A DNA stretch of 64,000 nucleotides from Bradyrhizobium sp. G127 (GCF_021502575.1 NZ_JAKFGN010000001.1:124001-188000); one strand, 5' to 3'; shown: positions 9,470-19,783, counted from the stretch's first letter. A program made the numbers and translations. The notes: generated by a model from the sequence alone, not told the origin.

Positions 9470-9793
9470 TCATTCGCGCTTGCGCGCGGCTTTCTCTTCG
9501 AGCCCGGACATTTGCGTCCGCTGCGCCAGCGCGTCCTCAACATCCGCCAGACCGATGCCGCGCGACTTCAGCAGCACCAGCAGATGGAAAATCAGGTCGG
9601 CGCTCTCGGCGATCAGGTGATCGCGATTGTTCTCAACCGCGGCGATGACGGTTTCGACCGCCTCCTCGCCCAGTTTCTTCGCGCAATGATCGGTGCCCTT
9701 GTCCAGCAGCTTCCTGGTGTAGGACGCGTCGCCCCCCGACGCCGCGCGGGCGTCGATGGTGGCTGCCAGATCGTGGATCGTGAAACGGGTCAT
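9470..9793 (-). CDS. hisE: Phosphoribosyl-ATP pyrophosphatase
   Basis: A 107-residue MazG-fold enzyme that hydrolyses phosphoribosyl-ATP to phosphoribosyl-AMP, the second step of histidine synthesis. The helical metal-binding core is visible in [14 protein letters not shown] and [13 protein letters not shown], with the usual acidic residues. Length is typical for a free-standing HisE; the HisI activity is not fused and not in this window. It lies between hisF and coaA on the same strand, 67 bases after hisF. Confidence 0.96.
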   Translation of the reverse strand: MTRFTIHDLAATIDARAASGGDASYTRKLLDKGTDHCAKKLGEEAVETVIAAVENNRDHLIAESADLIFHLLVLLKSRGIGLADVEDALAQRTQMSGLEEKAARKRE

Positions 9794-9860
9794 TCTCGGC
9801 TTCTAGCACTTCCCTACCGTGGTAGGGAGTCAAACTGCTGGCAGGGTTGAGTATTTGGCA

Positions 9861-10637
9861 TTACGGATCCAGCCGCATCGGCAATCCGGCGCGGACCATG
9901 TGATCCTTGGCCTGGCGGATGGTGAACTCACCAAAATGGAAGATCGAGGCCGCCAGCACCGCGGTCGCATGTCCCTCGCGGATACCCGCGACCAGATGAT
10001 CGAGATTGCCGACGCCGCCCGAGGCGATGACCGGAACCTTCACACTGTCGGCAATGGCGCGGGTTAGCGGAATGTCGAAACCCTGTCGCGTGCCGTCACG
10101 GTCCATCGAGGTGAGCAGGATTTCCCCCGCGCCGAGCGAAACCACCTCCTGGGCATATTCGATGGCGTTGATGCCGGTCGACTTGCGCCCGCCGTGGGTG
10201 AAGATTTCCCAGCGGTCCGAATTGCCCGCGCGCGGCACACGCTTGGCATCGATCGCCACCACGATGCACTGATCGCCGAATTTCTCGGCGCCTTCCTTGA
10301 CGATCTCGCGCCGGGCCACCGCCGCCGAATTGATCGATACCTTGTCGGCGCCGTAGGTCAGCAATGTCCGGATGTCGTCCACGGTGCGGACGCCGCCGCC
10401 CACCGTCAGCGGCATGAAGCAGGCTTCCGCCGTCCGCCGCACCACGTCGAGCATCGTGCCGCGATTCTCATGGGTCGCATTGATGTCAAGAAAGCAAAGT
10501 TCGTCCGCGCCGGCTGCATCATAGGCAATCGCCGCCTCGACCGGATCTCCGGCGTCGCGCAGATCGACGAAGTTGATACCCTTGACGACACGGCCGTCCT
10601 TGACGTCGAGACAGGGGATGACACGGACCTTGAACAT
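9861..10637 (-). CDS. hisF: Imidazole glycerol phosphate synthase, cyclase subunit
   Basis: A 258-residue beta/alpha barrel that uses ammonia delivered by HisH to convert PRFAR into imidazole glycerol phosphate and AICAR. The catalytic aspartates are at D11 ([15 protein letters not shown]) and D130 (VVAIDAKRV). The phosphate-binding glycines are seen in LTVGGGVRT and VIASGGVGN. It follows hisA by 12 bases and shares its half-barrel ancestry. HisH, its obligate partner, is encoded two genes upstream in the same direction. Confidence 0.98.
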   Translation of the reverse strand: MFKVRVIPCLDVKDGRVVKGINFVDLRDAGDPVEAAIAYDAAGADELCFLDINATHENRGTMLDVVRRTAEACFMPLTVGGGVRTVDDIRTLLTYGADKVSINSAAVARREIVKEGAEKFGDQCIVVAIDAKRVPRAGNSDRWEIFTHGGRKSTGINAIEYAQEVVSLGAGEILLTSMDRDGTRQGFDIPLTRAIADSVKVPVIASGGVGNLDHLVAGIREGHATAVLAASIFHFGEFTIRQAKDHMVRAGLPMRLDP

Positions 10638-10649
10638 GGTTGCCGTCCT

Positions 10650-11399
10650 TCAGGCCGCTGTGCGCGCGTTGCGGATCAGCGCCAATGCTTCAGCCGGATC
10701 GATGCGGCCGTCATAAAGCGCGCGGCCGGAGATCGCGCCTTCCAGCTTTTTGGCCCGCGGCTCCAACAGAGCTTTCACGTCGTCAATGGAGGCGAAACCA
10801 CCCGAGGCGATCACCGGAATCGAAATCGCTTCCGCCAGCGCAATGGTGGCGTCGAGGTTGAGGCCTTTCAGCAAGCCATCGCGCGCGATGTCGGTGAAGA
10901 TAATCGCGGCGACACCGGCGTCTTCAAAGCGTTTTGCAATATCCAGTGCTGTAACGGTAGAGGTTTCCGCCCAGCCTTCTACCGCAACCTTGCCGTCGCG
11001 CGCGTCGAGACCAACCGCAACCCGGCCCGGAAATTTCTTCGCAGCCTCTTTCACCAGCGCAGGATCGCGCACCGCCGCGGTGCCGATAATGACGCGGCGG
11101 ATGCCCTTGCCGAGCCAGGCCTCGATAGTGGCAAGATCGCGGATGCCGCCGCCGAGTTGCACCGGCATCTTCACCGCTTTCAGCATCGCCTCGACAGCCT
11201 GCGCATTCATCGGCTTGCCGGCGAACGCACCATCGAGATCGACCACATGAAGACATTCGAAGCCCTGGGACTCGAACGTCTTCGCTTGCGCGGCGGGATC
11301 GAGGTTGAACACGGTCGCGCGCGCCATGTCGCCTTGCTCGAGACGCACACACTGGCCATTCTTCAGATCGATGGCGGGAAAGAGAATCACGGCTTCCAC
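10650..11399 (-). CDS. hisA: ProFAR isomerase
   Basis: A 249-residue barrel enzyme that isomerises the ribose of ProFAR to PRFAR for the HisHF synthase. The acid/base aspartates are D11 ([15 protein letters not shown]) and about D132 (GLDARDG). Phosphate loops are QLGGGIRD and VIASGGFAS. Its start overlaps the end of hisH by 13 bases, so translation of the two is probably coupled. Length and motifs are ordinary for the family. Confidence 0.98.
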   Translation of the reverse strand: MEAVILFPAIDLKNGQCVRLEQGDMARATVFNLDPAAQAKTFESQGFECLHVVDLDGAFAGKPMNAQAVEAMLKAVKMPVQLGGGIRDLATIEAWLGKGIRRVIIGTAAVRDPALVKEAAKKFPGRVAVGLDARDGKVAVEGWAETSTVTALDIAKRFEDAGVAAIIFTDIARDGLLKGLNLDATIALAEAISIPVIASGGFASIDDVKALLEPRAKKLEGAISGRALYDGRIDPAEALALIRNARTAA

Positions 11400-12037
11400 T
11401 TCAGAAAATTCGAGATCAGGGCAAGGCCGAAGCGCTGGCTCTTCTCGGGATGAAACTGTGTACCGATGGCGGTATCCTTGGCAACAATCGCTGTCACCGG
11501 TCCGCCGTAGTCGGCGCGCGCAACAATGTCAGCCTCGTTCAGGGCACTCAGGTGATAGGAGTGCACAAAATAGGCGTGACGCCCCTTGTCACCGAGCGGA
11601 AGGCGCTCCAGCACCGGATGCTCGCGCACCAGATCGAGCGTGTTCCAGCCCATGTGCGGTATTTTCAGGTTTTCCTCGCGCGGCGAAATTTTCACGACAT
11701 CGCCCGCGATCCAGTCGAGACCGGGCGTCGTGACATATTCCTTGCCCTGCGTTGCCATCAGCTGCATGCCGACGCAGATACCGAAGAACGGCCGCGCCTT
11801 GTCGCGCACCGCTTCCGTCATGGCATCGACCATGCCGTCCAACGCATCGAGCCCCTTACGGCAATCCGCGAACGCGCCGACGCCGGGCAGGACGATGCGG
11901 TCGGCGCGAAATACAGTATCGGGATCGCGCGTCACGACGATTTTCTCGGGCTGCTCCATGGCGCGCGCGGCGCGCTCGAAAGCCTTCGCGGCCGAGTGCA
12001 GATTGCCGGAGCCGTAATCGATGATGGCAACGCTCAA
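11387..12037 (-). CDS. hisH: Imidazole glycerol phosphate synthase, glutaminase subunit
   Basis: A 216-residue class I glutamine amidotransferase that supplies ammonia to HisF. The nucleophile is C88 in [11 protein letters not shown] and the His/Glu pair is in [10 protein letters not shown] (about H196 and E198). No ATG precedes MSVAIIDYG, the conserved N-terminus; a TTG at 12037 supplies it, and this TTG overlaps the TGA of the upstream DUF2628 gene as TTGA. That overlap strongly suggests translational coupling. A longer upstream frame exists but its sequence is unlike HisH. Confidence 0.96.
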   Translation of the reverse strand: MSVAIIDYGSGNLHSAAKAFERAARAMEQPEKIVVTRDPDTVFRADRIVLPGVGAFADCRKGLDALDGMVDAMTEAVRDKARPFFGICVGMQLMATQGKEYVTTPGLDWIAGDVVKISPREENLKIPHMGWNTLDLVREHPVLERLPLGDKGRHAYFVHSYHLSALNEADIVARADYGGPVTAIVAKDTAIGTQFHPEKSQRFGLALISNFLKWKP

Positions 12038-12537
12038 CGTGGCGCTCCGGGTTCGGGAAACAGGCCGATGATGCCTTGCGGCTGCGCGATGGACGCACGC
12101 GGTAACGGCGGCGGCGATGCCGTTGTGCCGCGGTCGCTGTTCTGCGCTGTCTTCGCATTCCAGCGCTCGAAGAAGCGCCGCTCCGCAGCCTCCTCCGAAT
12201 CCGCCACGACAATGTCGAGCTGCCGCCACTTACGGCGCGACAGCTTCCAGCGGCGCAGCGATCCCGCCTCAAGCCCGACCAGGAACGCAAATACAACCAT
12301 CACCACAAGCCGCGTCCCCGCTCCCACGCCGAACGACCACATGGCGATTTCAGCAGCCAGCGAGATCACGAGATAGCCGAGCAGCGCCAGCCACAGCCGG
12401 TGCCAGATCAGCCAGATAATGGCGGCGACGAACGCCCAGAAGTAAAATCCATCGCGCACGAAGACCAGCTTGTCCGGCGTGGTGCGAACGTCGGTGGCGT
12501 AATAGCTTGCCGGGGCGTGAACCGTGTAGACCGCCAT
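12034..12537 (-). CDS. DUF2628 membrane protein inside the his operon
   Basis: A 167-residue protein with a short N-terminal segment ([13 protein letters not shown]), about three hydrophobic helices between 25 and 95, then a basic segment ([12 protein letters not shown]) and a hydrophilic Pro-rich tail. This matches DUF2628-type inner-membrane proteins, whose function I do not know. It lies between hisB (101 bases upstream) and hisH, and its TGA overlaps the hisH TTG start, so expression is tied to histidine genes. Being in the operon does not prove a role in histidine synthesis. Confidence 0.8.
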   Translation of the reverse strand: MAVYTVHAPASYYATDVRTTPDKLVFVRDGFYFWAFVAAIIWLIWHRLWLALLGYLVISLAAEIAMWSFGVGAGTRLVVMVVFAFLVGLEAGSLRRWKLSRRKWRQLDIVVADSEEAAERRFFERWNAKTAQNSDRGTTASPPPLPRASIAQPQGIIGLFPEPGAPR

Positions 12538-12638
12538 GATCGTTCTCCGGAACCTCGTTCGAACCAGCTATAGATCGATCTGCGACCACTGGTTGAAAAG
12601 CGAACGACAGCGCATGACCGGCATGCGCTGCCTCCAAA

Positions 12639-13232
12639 TCAGCCGCCGAGCTGGCCCTTGGTGGACGGCACTTCGCCCGCGGTACGCGGGTCGATCGCAA
12701 CCGCAGCGCGCAGCGCGCGCGCCAGCCCCTTGAAGCAGGACTCGGCGATGTGATGGCTGTTCTCGCCATACAGCGTCTCGACATGCAACGTCACGCCGGC
12801 GTTCATCGAGAAGGCATGAAACCACTCGCGCACCAGTTCGGTATCGAACTCGCCGATCTTGTGCCGGGGAAACTCGACCTTGAATACCAGTACGGGACGA
12901 CCCGAAATATCGATCACGACGCGCGACAGCGTCTCGTCCATCGGCATGTGGACGCCCGCATAGCGGGTGATGCCCTTCATGTCGCCGAGCGCCTGCTTCA
13001 CAGCCTGGCCGAGCGCAATGCCGACATCCTCCGTGGTGTGGTGATGATCGACGTGAAGATCGCCCACCGCCTTGACGGTGATATCGATACGCGAATGCCG
13101 CGCCAGCAGATCCAGCATGTGGTCGAAGAATCCGATGCCGGTCGCGACATCGGAGACCCCAGTACCATCCAAATTGACCGACACCTGGATGTCGGTTTCC
13201 TTGGTCTTGCGCTTGATCGTGGCGGTGCGCAT
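12639..13232 (-). CDS. hisB: Imidazoleglycerol-phosphate dehydratase
   Basis: A 197-residue manganese enzyme for the sixth step of histidine synthesis. Both histidine-rich metal motifs are present: [16 protein letters not shown] and [14 protein letters not shown] in the first half, and [13 protein letters not shown] in the second. It is the monofunctional type without a phosphatase domain. It is the first gene of the run hisB, DUF2628, hisH, hisA, hisF, hisE, coaA, and is divergent from hslV across 190 bases that must hold promoters for both; I could not assign them. Confidence 0.98.
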   Translation of the reverse strand: MRTATIKRKTKETDIQVSVNLDGTGVSDVATGIGFFDHMLDLLARHSRIDITVKAVGDLHVDHHHTTEDVGIALGQAVKQALGDMKGITRYAGVHMPMDETLSRVVIDISGRPVLVFKVEFPRHKIGEFDTELVREWFHAFSMNAGVTLHVETLYGENSHHIAESCFKGLARALRAAVAIDPRTAGEVPSTKGQLGG

Positions 13233-13422
13233 GAAAAGTGCTCGCTCGCTGAAAAATGCCCCGGAAAGTGCGCCCTTTTAACAGGCGTATGACACCTTCG
13301 CTACTGCGGGATGAGGCGAAATTCGCCAGAGTTTTCAGATATGGTGACCGGAATTTGCCGCGCCCGGGGCCGATTGCATCCGGGAACACCAGTGCCTAGA
13401 TCAGGGCCTCAACGAGGTATTC

Positions 13423-13986
13423 ATGCACGCATCACAACCTGAGGTCTGGCACGGGACCACAATTCTCACGGTCCGCAAAGGCGGCAAGGTGGTCATCGGC
13501 GGCGACGGACAAGTCTCCATTGGCCAGACGGTCATCAAATCCAACGCCAAAAAGGTCCGAAGGCTCGGCAAGGGCCAAGGAGGCTATGACGTCATCGGCG
13601 GCTTCGCCGGGGCCACTGCGGACGCCTTCACCCTGTTCGAACGGCTGGAAGCCAAGCTCGAGCAGTATCCTGGCCAATTGACCCGCGCCGCTGTCGAACT
13701 CGCAAAGGATTGGCGCACGGATCGTTATCTGCGGCGCCTCGAGGCCATGATGATTGTAGCGAACAAGGAGGTGTCGCTGGTGCTCACCGGAACCGGCGAC
13801 GTGCTGGAGCCCGAGCACGGCGTGATGGCGATCGGGTCCGGCGGCAATTACGCCTTGGCCGCCGCCCGTGCGCTGGCGGATTCGGACAAGGATGCCGAGA
13901 CCATCGTGCGCCGCGCGCTCGATATCGCTGCCGACATCTGTGTCTACACCAACCGCAACGTCACGATCGAGACGCTGAGCGCATGA
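13423..13986 (+). CDS. hslV: HslV peptidase of the HslUV (ClpQY) protease
   Basis: A 187-residue N-terminal threonine hydrolase, the peptidase ring of HslUV. The mature protein probably begins at T12 ([18 protein letters not shown]) after removal of the 11-residue leader [11 protein letters not shown]. Conserved blocks [22 protein letters not shown] and [17 protein letters not shown] match the family closely. Its TGA overlaps the ATG of the next gene (ATGA). A heat-shock sigma-factor promoter is expected upstream, but I could not identify one with confidence. Confidence 0.97.
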   Translation: MHASQPEVWHGTTILTVRKGGKVVIGGDGQVSIGQTVIKSNAKKVRRLGKGQGGYDVIGGFAGATADAFTLFERLEAKLEQYPGQLTRAAVELAKDWRTDRYLRRLEAMMIVANKEVSLVLTGTGDVLEPEHGVMAIGSGGNYALAAARALADSDKDAETIVRRALDIAADICVYTNRNVTIETLSA

Positions 13987-14582
13987 CCGTCGACATGGCC
14001 CTGCCGCGTCCTGCACTCACAGCGCGGCAAGGCCTCGTCCTTGCAGCCCTCCTGCTCACACTGCAGGCCGCGGCGCTCTATGCGATGGGCCGGGTGCCGA
14101 TCTGCGCCTGCGGATATGTCAAAGTGTGGCACGGAGTTGTGCTGAGTTCAGAGAACTCGCAGCACATCGCCGACTGGTACACCTTCTCGCACATCATCCA
14201 TGGCTTTCTGTTCTATGCGCTGACCTGGCTGTTGCTGCCGAAGGCATCTTGGATCGCACGGCTGTTGATTGCGATGGCGATCGAAGGCGGATGGGAACTG
14301 CTGGAAAATTCGCCCATCATCATCGAGCGATACCGCGCCGGCACGATCTCGCTCGACTATTACGGCGACAGCATCGTCAATTCGGTATCGGATACGCTGG
14401 CGATGATTCTCGGCTTCATCGCCGCGCGCAACCTGCCAGTTGCAGCAACGGTTGCCGTCGCGATCATGTTCGAGATTGCGGTCGGCCTGCACATCCGCGA
14501 CAACCTGACGCTAAACATCATCATGCTGATCCATCCATTCGATGCGATACGGCAATGGCAGGGCGGACCGCCAATCATCTAG
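13983..14582 (+). CDS. UPF0314 (DUF2585) membrane protein
   Basis: A 199-residue integral membrane protein from the ATG overlapping the hslV stop. It has about five hydrophobic helices and the family features [11 protein letters not shown] near 40-50, [17 protein letters not shown] and [18 protein letters not shown]. Conserved His, Asp and Glu at predicted membrane interfaces suggest metal binding or an enzymatic role, but I know of no demonstrated function. It lies between hslV and hslU, coupled to hslV and 40 bases from hslU, an arrangement I recall from related genomes. Confidence 0.85.
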   Translation: MTVDMALPRPALTARQGLVLAALLLTLQAAALYAMGRVPICACGYVKVWHGVVLSSENSQHIADWYTFSHIIHGFLFYALTWLLLPKASWIARLLIAMAIEGGWELLENSPIIIERYRAGTISLDYYGDSIVNSVSDTLAMILGFIAARNLPVAATVAVAIMFEIAVGLHIRDNLTLNIIMLIHPFDAIRQWQGGPPII

Positions 14583-14622
14583 TCGCTTGCGAATCCAGCC
14601 ATCCAACCTAGCTAAAGATATC

Positions 14623-15924
14623 ATGACCGACTTTTCTCCCCGCGAAATCGTTTCCGAACTCGACCGCTTCATCGTCGGCCAGTCCGACGCCAAGCGCGCA
14701 GTCTCTATCGCCCTGCGCAACCGCTGGCGGCGCCAGCAACTGACCGGCTCGCTGCGCGAAGAGGTGCTGCCGAAAAATATCCTGATGATCGGACCTACCG
14801 GCGTCGGCAAGACCGAGATCGCGCGACGGCTGGCGCGGCTGGCGGCCGCGCCCTTTATCAAGGTCGAAGCCACGAAGTTCACCGAGGTCGGCTATGTCGG
14901 CCGCGACGTCGAGCAGATCGTCCGCGATCTGGTCGAAGTCGCCATCCTTCAGACCCGAGAACGTAAGCGCAAGGACGTACAGGCCAAGGCGCAATTGGCC
15001 GCGGAAGAGCGCGTGCTCGATGCGCTTGTCGGTCCCAACTCCAGTGCTGCAACGCGCGATTCCTTCCGGAGGAAATTGCGCGCCGGAGAGCTGAACGACA
15101 AGGAGATCGAGGTCGAAACGCAATCGTCAGGCGGCGGGCCGATGTTCGAGATTCCGGGCATGCCCGGCGCGCAGATTGGCGCCATCAATATCGGCGACAT
15201 CTTCGGCAAGATGGGCGGCCGCACCCGGACGCGGCGGCTCAGCGTGGCGGACTCGCACGAAATCCTCGTCAATGAAGAAAGCGACAAGCTGCTCGACAGC
15301 GAGCAACTGACGCAGGAAGCCATTCAGGCGGTGGAAAACAACGGCATCGTTTTCCTCGACGAGATCGACAAGATCTGTGTGCGCGATGGCGCGCGAACCG
15401 GCGACGTCTCGCGCGAGGGCGTGCAGCGCGACCTGTTGCCTCTGATCGAGGGCACCACAGTGTCCACCAAACACGGTGCAGTGAAGACCGACCATATCCT
15501 GTTCATTGCATCGGGCGCGTTCCACATCGCCAAACCGTCGGACCTGCTGCCCGAGCTGCAGGGCCGTCTGCCGATCCGTGTCGAACTGCAGGCGCTGACG
15601 CGCGACGATATGCGCCGCATTCTGACTGAACCCGAAGCCTCGCTCATCAAGCAATATGTCGCCTTGATGCAAACCGAAGGCGTCACCCTCGATATCACCG
15701 ATGATGCCATCGACGCGCTGGCGGATGTCGCGGTTGCGGTGAACTCGACCATCGAAAACATCGGCGCGCGACGCTTGCAGACCGTGATGGAGCGGGTGCT
15801 GGATGAAATTTCCTTCGTCGCCCCTGACCGCAATGGCGAGACCATCCGCATCGACGCAGACTATGTGAAGAAGCATGTCGGCGATCTGGCGAAGAACGCG
15901 GATCTCAGCCGTTTTATTTTGTAA
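14623..15924 (+). CDS. hslU: HslU AAA+ unfoldase of the HslUV protease
   Basis: A 433-residue ClpX-type ATPase that unfolds substrates into HslV. Walker A GPTGVGKT is at 57-64; Walker [12 protein letters not shown] and the sensor arginine region [17 protein letters not shown] follow. The [14 protein letters not shown] pore-loop region and the C-terminal DLSRFIL, which docks into HslV, are intact. ATG 14623 gives the conserved [10 protein letters not shown] start; an upstream in-frame start overlaps the previous gene and adds unrelated residues. The I-domain is about 100 residues and normal. Confidence 0.98.
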   Translation: MTDFSPREIVSELDRFIVGQSDAKRAVSIALRNRWRRQQLTGSLREEVLPKNILMIGPTGVGKTEIARRLARLAAAPFIKVEATKFTEVGYVGRDVEQIVRDLVEVAILQTRERKRKDVQAKAQLAAEERVLDALVGPNSSAATRDSFRRKLRAGELNDKEIEVETQSSGGGPMFEIPGMPGAQIGAINIGDIFGKMGGRTRTRRLSVADSHEILVNEESDKLLDSEQLTQEAIQAVENNGIVFLDEIDKICVRDGARTGDVSREGVQRDLLPLIEGTTVSTKHGAVKTDHILFIASGAFHIAKPSDLLPELQGRLPIRVELQALTRDDMRRILTEPEASLIKQYVALMQTEGVTLDITDDAIDALADVAVAVNSTIENIGARRLQTVMERVLDEISFVAPDRNGETIRIDADYVKKHVGDLAKNADLSRFIL

Positions 15925-15927
15925 GAA

Positions 15928-16512
15928 CTACCGCGCCCGCCGCACCCGCACATAAAGCGCGCCCCCGCCGCCGTGGCCGATATGGGCTTCCTCGAAGCCG
16001 ACCACGAAGCTGCGGAATTCCGGCAGGCTGAGCCAGTGCGGCACCTGACGCCGCAAGATGCCGCGTTCGGATTCCGGCCCCACCGTGCGCCCTTTGCCGG
16101 TGATGACGAGAACGAACGTCATGCCGTTCGCGTGCGCATGATGGAGAAAGTTCAGCAATACACGATGCGCCTTGGTCTGCGTCATGCCGTGGAGGTCGAG
16201 CCGTGCATCGATGTCCTTCCGGCCACGAGACAATTGCGAACGTTCGCGGCGTCCCAGCGGAGCAAGCGGCGGCGGTGCCGGGGGCGCGACCGGAATTTTC
16301 CGGCTCGGGACAGAAGATTTCAATGCGGGCGCGGGCTTCCCCTCGACCGGTCGCGGCTCGGCCGCCTCGACGGAAATCTTGTCTGCGCGCGGCCTCCTGC
16401 GCAGCGGCCTGGCCTGCTTCGTGACGTTTTCCCACAGCTCAAGCTCTTCGCGGCTGAGCGCACGCTTGCGGCGCGTTACCTGCGGTGGATCGAGGACCGG
16501 CGGACGCTTCAT
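15928..16512 (-). CDS. Smr (MutS2 C-terminal type) domain protein
   Basis: A 194-residue protein with an N-terminal half rich in Pro, Lys and Arg (about 1-100) and a C-terminal Smr domain. The Smr signature is LDLHG at 105-109 and TGKG at 138-141, then GHGGGGALYVRVRR at the end. Smr domains bind or cut nucleic acids; stand-alone forms in E. coli (SmrA, SmrB) include a nuclease acting on collided ribosomes. Which substrate applies here is unknown. Its ATG overlaps the mltA TGA (ATGA), so it is probably translated from the mltA message. It converges on hslU. Confidence 0.88.
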   Translation of the reverse strand: MKRPPVLDPPQVTRRKRALSREELELWENVTKQARPLRRRPRADKISVEAAEPRPVEGKPAPALKSSVPSRKIPVAPPAPPPLAPLGRRERSQLSRGRKDIDARLDLHGMTQTKAHRVLLNFLHHAHANGMTFVLVITGKGRTVGPESERGILRRQVPHWLSLPEFRSFVVGFEEAHIGHGGGGALYVRVRRAR

Positions 16513-18152
16513 CGGCGATAACGCACGCGGCGATGGTGCCGCGACCTGCGTGGAGTTTCTGGTTTCACCCTGACTGCTGAAACCGCGTCCGGCGCGGCTT
16601 TTGGGCGAGCTTCGGGCAACGGCACCACCGGGGCCTGAGTGGGAGCGGCAGCAACAGGAGCCGTCGACGGCGCGGCAGGCATCGGCGCAGCAGCGGGCTG
16701 ATCCTTTTGCTGGTCCCTGGACTGATTGATAGGCGCGTCTTTGGGTGGCTCCTTCGCAGCATCCTTCGTGTTTTCTTTGGTCGCTTCCTTTGTAACCTCC
16801 CTGGCCGCCTCCTTCGGCGGAAACAGCTTTGCAATGATGGCCGACGGGCGATCCTCCGGCAGCGGCATGGTCTTGCCACGCTCGGTCGGATCGAGGCTTT
16901 TCGGCAGCAGCATCACAAAGCGCGCAGGATTTTTTAGCCGGCCCGCGACACGGCCGGCGTCCGCGCCCGCGCCGAAGTAGATGTCCGCGCGCGCGGGGCC
17001 GATGATTGCCGAGCCGGTGTCCTGTGCAACCATCAGGCGGCGAAACGGCGTATTCGAGACATCCGACTCAATCGGCAAATTGCCTTCGATGAAGAACGGC
17101 GTGCCGTAGACATGCAATGATTTATCGACTGCAATCGAGCGCCCCGCAGTCAGCGGCACACCCTGCGCACCAACTGCTTCATCGGTCGCGGACAGCGAGA
17201 CCTCGCGGAAGAAAACATAGGAGCGGTTCTGGCGGCGCAGCTCTTTCGCAGCCTCCGGACTTTGCTCCATGTATTCGCGAATCTTCTGCATCGACATCTG
17301 GTCTTTGGGAATGATGTTGCGTTCGATCAGGACGCGGCCCACCGGGGTGTAGGGATAGCCGTTGTGAGCGTCATAGTTGATGCGCACGATCGATCCGTCT
17401 TCGAGACGAATCCGCGCAGACCCCTGGATTTGGATGAACAGCAAGTCCGTCTGGCTTTTCAGCCAGACCACCTCAAGCCCCCGTCCCGCGATCTTACCAT
17501 CCTCGATCTCGCCGCGATCGTAGTACGGCACCAGCTTGCGCCGGCCGATCTTGCGAAACACCTGACCCTTGTTGGGCATGCTCGCATTGGCCTGCGAGTA
17601 ACCGCGCACAAACAGATTGGATGGCCGCCGGTAGACCGGAACGGTGTAAACATCTGTTTGAATCCGCGAGCCGTCAACAATCGGCTCGTAGTAGCCGGTG
17701 ACAAAACCCGCCTCTTCACCGACACGGGAAATTTGCAGCGGAATGAAGTTTTTCTCGAAGAATTCCCGCGCCTTGAAGCTATCGGAAATATCTTCGGAGC
17801 GCGCCGCGATGCAAGGTTCGCGCAGCGAGGTGCCGAGCGCCTTGCTGTCCGCGAGCGGAGCCTTCTGCGCGGCGATCGGCTTGCAGCTTGCGCGGAAGGT
17901 CTTAAAGGCCGGCAGCGGATCATCGTCGGCCCAGCCCGCGACGGCACTCCAGGTCAGTGGCGCATACTGGCTTTCGGGAATTTGCAGCGGCCACACAACT
18001 GGCCCGCGCCTATGAATTTCGTGATGATGAACGCCGTCATGATGCGCAGCTCTGGCGTGACTGTCTCGAGCATTGGCATCCGCAATGGGAAGAACGGCTG
18101 TTGCTAGCAGCCCGGCTGCTCCGGCGGCGAGCCACGCTCCGAGGCGCGGCAC
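16509..18152 (-). CDS. mltA: MltA-type membrane-bound lytic murein transglycosylase
   Basis: A 547-residue periplasmic enzyme that cleaves peptidoglycan glycan strands. The GTG at 18152 is chosen because GGAG lies seven bases upstream and it starts a signal peptide; a longer frame to 18284 has no such leader. The MltA barrel contains TGYYEP at 152-157 and the 3D domain spans about 340-420, with D378 in QDTGSAI and D390 in RADIYFGAG. Residues about 431-547 form a Lys/Ala/Pro-rich low-complexity tail ending in basic residues, unusual for MltA. No lipobox is obvious. Its 5' part overlaps the end of the Tim44-like gene frame or follows it within 22 bases. Confidence 0.9.
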   Translation of the reverse strand: MPRLGAWLAAGAAGLLATAVLPIADANARDSHARAAHHDGVHHHEIHRRGPVVWPLQIPESQYAPLTWSAVAGWADDDPLPAFKTFRASCKPIAAQKAPLADSKALGTSLREPCIAARSEDISDSFKAREFFEKNFIPLQISRVGEEAGFVTGYYEPIVDGSRIQTDVYTVPVYRRPSNLFVRGYSQANASMPNKGQVFRKIGRRKLVPYYDRGEIEDGKIAGRGLEVVWLKSQTDLLFIQIQGSARIRLEDGSIVRINYDAHNGYPYTPVGRVLIERNIIPKDQMSMQKIREYMEQSPEAAKELRRQNRSYVFFREVSLSATDEAVGAQGVPLTAGRSIAVDKSLHVYGTPFFIEGNLPIESDVSNTPFRRLMVAQDTGSAIIGPARADIYFGAGADAGRVAGRLKNPARFVMLLPKSLDPTERGKTMPLPEDRPSAIIAKLFPPKEAAREVTKEATKENTKDAAKEPPKDAPINQSRDQQKDQPAAAPMPAAPSTAPVAAAPTQAPVVPLPEARPKAAPDAVSAVRVKPETPRRSRHHRRVRYRR

Positions 18153-18174
18153 GTCCGCTCCGGACGAGTTGTTG

Positions 18175-18876
18175 TTACTGTCCGCTTTCGGTCCCAACCA
18201 GCTTCCAGTTTGGATCGCGCGAAGTGATGTCACGGGCGAACGTCCAGACATCTGTGACATCGGTGAGCTTTTCCGGGTTGCCATCGACGACGGTGCCAGC
18301 CTTGTCGCGCGTCACTGAGATCATCTGCGACACAAAGCGGACGGTGATCTGCGCGGTGCGGTCCCGCGTTTCAGCGTTGACGATCTCGGCCTTGTCGATC
18401 GATGCGAAACGAGTCTCGACTTTTTCTCCGCGCTGTTCGCGTTCCTTGATCGCGGTTTCGAATCCTTCGTAAACCTCGGACGACAACAGATCCTTCAGCG
18501 CGCGGCGCTCGCCGTTGGCAAAAGCCAGCACGATCATTTCATAGGCGCTCTTGGCTCCGGAAATAAAATGCTGCGCGTCGAACGACGGATCGGTAACGGC
18601 GATCTGGTCCAGTCCGCGCGCCAGCGTGGAGCCGGGTTCCGCGATACCCTTCCAGCGGTCAGGGACAACCGCCGGCTCTGCCGACGGCGCCAGCGGGGTC
18701 TGGTCGATGGTCTTGCCCGGCATCGGCACCACGTTGTCAGGCGCGCCCCTCAAAACATCGCGCGCCGCGCGATCGAACGGTGGCCGTTCATCGCCGGTGC
18801 GTTGTCCCAGCACACTGCGGAGCCGCAGGAAAATGAAGACGGCCAGTGCCAGAAAAATGATTGTATAAATATCCAC
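18175..18876 (-). CDS. Tim44/TimA-like inner-membrane protein
   Basis: A 233-residue protein starting with GTG at 18876. One N-terminal membrane helix (about 4-20, YTIIFLALAVFIFLRL) is followed by a Pro-rich linker and, from about 90, the Tim44-like alpha/beta domain with FISGAKSAYEMIVLAFANG and RFVSQMISVTRD. Mitochondrial Tim44 tethers Hsp70 to the import channel; the bacterial relatives are periplasm- or membrane-associated and their role is unsettled. It is first in the set timA, mltA, smr, and divergent from secB. Confidence 0.87.
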   Translation of the reverse strand: MDIYTIIFLALAVFIFLRLRSVLGQRTGDERPPFDRAARDVLRGAPDNVVPMPGKTIDQTPLAPSAEPAVVPDRWKGIAEPGSTLARGLDQIAVTDPSFDAQHFISGAKSAYEMIVLAFANGERRALKDLLSSEVYEGFETAIKEREQRGEKVETRFASIDKAEIVNAETRDRTAQITVRFVSQMISVTRDKAGTVVDGNPEKLTDVTDVWTFARDITSRDPNWKLVGTESGQ

Positions 18877-19300
18877 GTCGCATTCACTTTCTGATCGGCG
18901 CTGCCTCGAAAAACATCCCGGCTCGAAAAGGGACGTCTCGGGCGTTCGTCACTACCATGTAGGCACGAAACCCTGTCCGGCCAACACCGCTGTATGTCGC
19001 TATGTGTCGCATCAGTCCCGGCACTCCCGAAAGACCCAAAACCGAAGTTTCCGGGCATTCGCGGCAGCCATTTAGGTTAATTCTACCCGATCCAGTGGTT
19101 ACGGCCAACCGAAACGCAGCAGAATAAGGCCATCGTCCTTGTCGAATGAGGCAAGGCTATGATAGCCACTCGCCCCGACAAGGGCGCGCGCCCGTTCCGG
19201 AGGCAAACCTGACGGCCGCTGTCGCGCTTTTGGCAGGCCAATCCCGACCGGGGCGCTCGATTAGCGACCCCCATATCCACATTCTCGGAGAGATCAATTC
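18877..19300. promoter_or_regulatory. Divergent intergenic region timA / secB, no gene seen
   Basis: A 424-base spacer between the minus-strand Tim44-like gene and plus-strand secB. I find no convincing coding sequence: small frames inside lack ribosome sites and family resemblance. A short near-repeat TATGTCGC / TATGTGTCGC lies near 18993-19010. A GGAGAG ribosome site for secB lies near 19287-19292. Promoters for both genes are expected but not identifiable by eye. Confidence 0.5.
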
Positions 19301-19777
19301 ATGACCAACGGCAATGGCGCTCCTCTCGAGAATAACGCTCCGCCCCAGCTCAATATCCTGGCGCAGTACATTAAGGATTTCTCGTTCGAGAATCCGAATT
19401 CGCCGAATTCGCTCACGACGCAGGAACAGCAACCGCAGATCAATATCCAGATCAACGTGACCGCCACCGCCATTGCCGAAAGCGACTTCGAAGTCGCGCT
19501 GACAATAGAGGGCAAGGCTGAAAACGAGAGCCTCCTGCTATTCGGCTTCGAGCTGGTTTATGCTGGCGTCTTCCGCATTCTGAATGTGCCGCAGGAGAGC
19601 CTGCATCCGTTCATCATGATCGAATGCCCGCGGCTGCTGTTTCCGTTCGCCCGCGAAATCGTGGCGTCGGCCGTACGCAATGGCGGCTTCCCGCCGCTGA
19701 TGCTGGATCCGGTGGATTTCGTCGGCCTCTATCGCCAGAACATGGCGCGGCAGGCTGAGCAGATCAAACCGAGCTGA
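19301..19777 (+). CDS. secB: SecB protein-export chaperone
   Basis: A 158-residue homotetrameric chaperone that keeps preproteins unfolded and passes them to SecA. The core begins at about residue 16 ([19 protein letters not shown]), and the SecA-contacting and substrate-groove segments are visible as [20 protein letters not shown] and [20 protein letters not shown]. The N-terminal 15 residues are Asn/Pro-rich and the C-terminus is short; both are normal in alphaproteobacteria. It faces dnaQ tail to tail with six bases between stops. Confidence 0.98.
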   Translation: MTNGNGAPLENNAPPQLNILAQYIKDFSFENPNSPNSLTTQEQQPQINIQINVTATAIAESDFEVALTIEGKAENESLLLFGFELVYAGVFRILNVPQESLHPFIMIECPRLLFPFAREIVASAVRNGGFPPLMLDPVDFVGLYRQNMARQAEQIKPS

Positions 19778-19783
19778 TCTTCC

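Noticed and set aside
10194-11453. Open frame of 419 codons on the plus strand
   Set aside because: Opposite hisF and hisA, both with intact catalytic residues; no ribosome site or known domain in the reverse frame.
12568-13389. Minus-strand frame overlapping hisB in another phase
   Set aside because: hisB in its own frame carries both metal-binding histidine motifs; the overlapping frame has no resemblance to a protein family.
13233-13422. Heat-shock sigma-factor promoter for hslV
   Set aside because: Expected from known regulation, but I could not find a CTTG-type -35 with proper spacing to a matching -10.
18884-19108. Small minus-strand frame between the Tim44-like gene and secB
   Set aside because: Lacks a convincing ribosome site and family resemblance; better explained as promoter region.
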